The translations under genes and the position numbers were made by a program. This document shows, one piece after another, positions 14,136 through 14,144 of a stretch of DNA of 14,144 bases. Every line of letters begins with the position of its first letter. Within the stretch, counting starts at the first letter, position 1. The stretch covers positions 1-14,144 of the forward strand of contig NZ_JAEQMG010000122.1 of NCBI RefSeq assembly GCF_016680995.1, written 5' to 3'. The notes below the pieces were generated by a model. The model did not search any database and was not told where the DNA came from. It saw only the letters and a program-made list of their open reading frames with translations. Source of the stretch: Ruminococcus difficilis (GTDB lineage: Bacteria > Bacillota_A > Clostridia > Oscillospirales > Acutalibacteraceae).

Positions 14136-14144
14136 AACCATATA

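Larger units (their letters stand above)
13509..14144. other. Divergent intergenic region without a supported gene
   Basis: The 636 bp upstream of the leftward operon hold no ORF with a ribosome binding site and plausible protein. I see only the two inverted-repeat structures at 13623-13679 and 13711-13746, the candidate promoters at 13924-13952 (-) and 14108-14135 (+), and a very A/T-rich block at about 13885-14060. The short open frames near 13505-13977 look random in composition. Confidence 0.6.

Noticed and set aside
1..14144. Insertion sequence, prophage or integrative element
   Set aside because: No transposase, integrase, phage gene, att-like direct repeat or terminal inverted repeat was seen. 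tRNA-Leu at 5380-5467 is intact, but no duplicate of its 3' end was noticed in the window.

Overview
The window looks like chromosomal DNA from a spore-forming, gut-type member of the Clostridia, probably a Ruminococcus-like Oscillospirales species. The reasons are GGAGG-type ribosome binding sites throughout, sigma-A promoters, a type I dockerin module, large secreted repeat proteins and an M23 protein resembling SpoIIQ. This placement is inference; no rRNA or other marker is present.

Layout, left half (+ strand): a probable tRNA 3' end with its terminator (1-44); a CaCA-family calcium/sodium antiporter (172-1149); a membrane-anchored M23/LytM peptidase with a possible forespore sigma-factor promoter (1163-1987); a 988-residue secreted protein with eight fibronectin-III-like repeats, a short cell-wall/glucan-binding-like segment and an intact transglutaminase-like Cys-His-Asp triad (2242-5208); and tRNA-Leu(CAG) with a consensus promoter and terminator (5331-5501). 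A non-coding stretch with strong hairpins follows (5502-5842). It separates the rightward genes from the leftward ones.

Right half (- strand, read from 13508 down to 5843): seven tightly spaced genes that look like one operon. In order of transcription they encode (1) a 1321-residue secreted protein with three ~250-residue beta-solenoid-like repeats; (2) a 52-residue peptide with a RiPP-precursor look (9360-9518); (3) a PqqD-like peptide-binding protein; (4) a cytoplasmic fusion of an S24/S26 signal-peptidase-like domain to a nucleotidyltransferase domain; (5) a six-helix membrane protein; (6) a secreted dockerin protein; (7) a lipoprotein. Apart from the 192-bp gap after the peptide gene, the genes overlap or lie 3-24 bp apart. 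Bidirectional terminator-like hairpins end the operon at 5753-5657.

The most interesting content is this leftward operon. A PqqD-like carrier, a soluble Ser-His-Asp peptidase fused to a nucleotidyltransferase, and a small peptide gene set apart by two strong hairpins suggest a peptide-maturation system without the usual RiPP enzymes: no radical SAM, LanM, YcaO or asparagine-synthetase-like gene is in the window. Its last two genes encode unrelated exported proteins, a dockerin protein and a lipoprotein. Each has a long disordered linker and ends in the same seven residues, YELPFIP, which looks like a displayed C-terminal tag. How these parts connect is inference.
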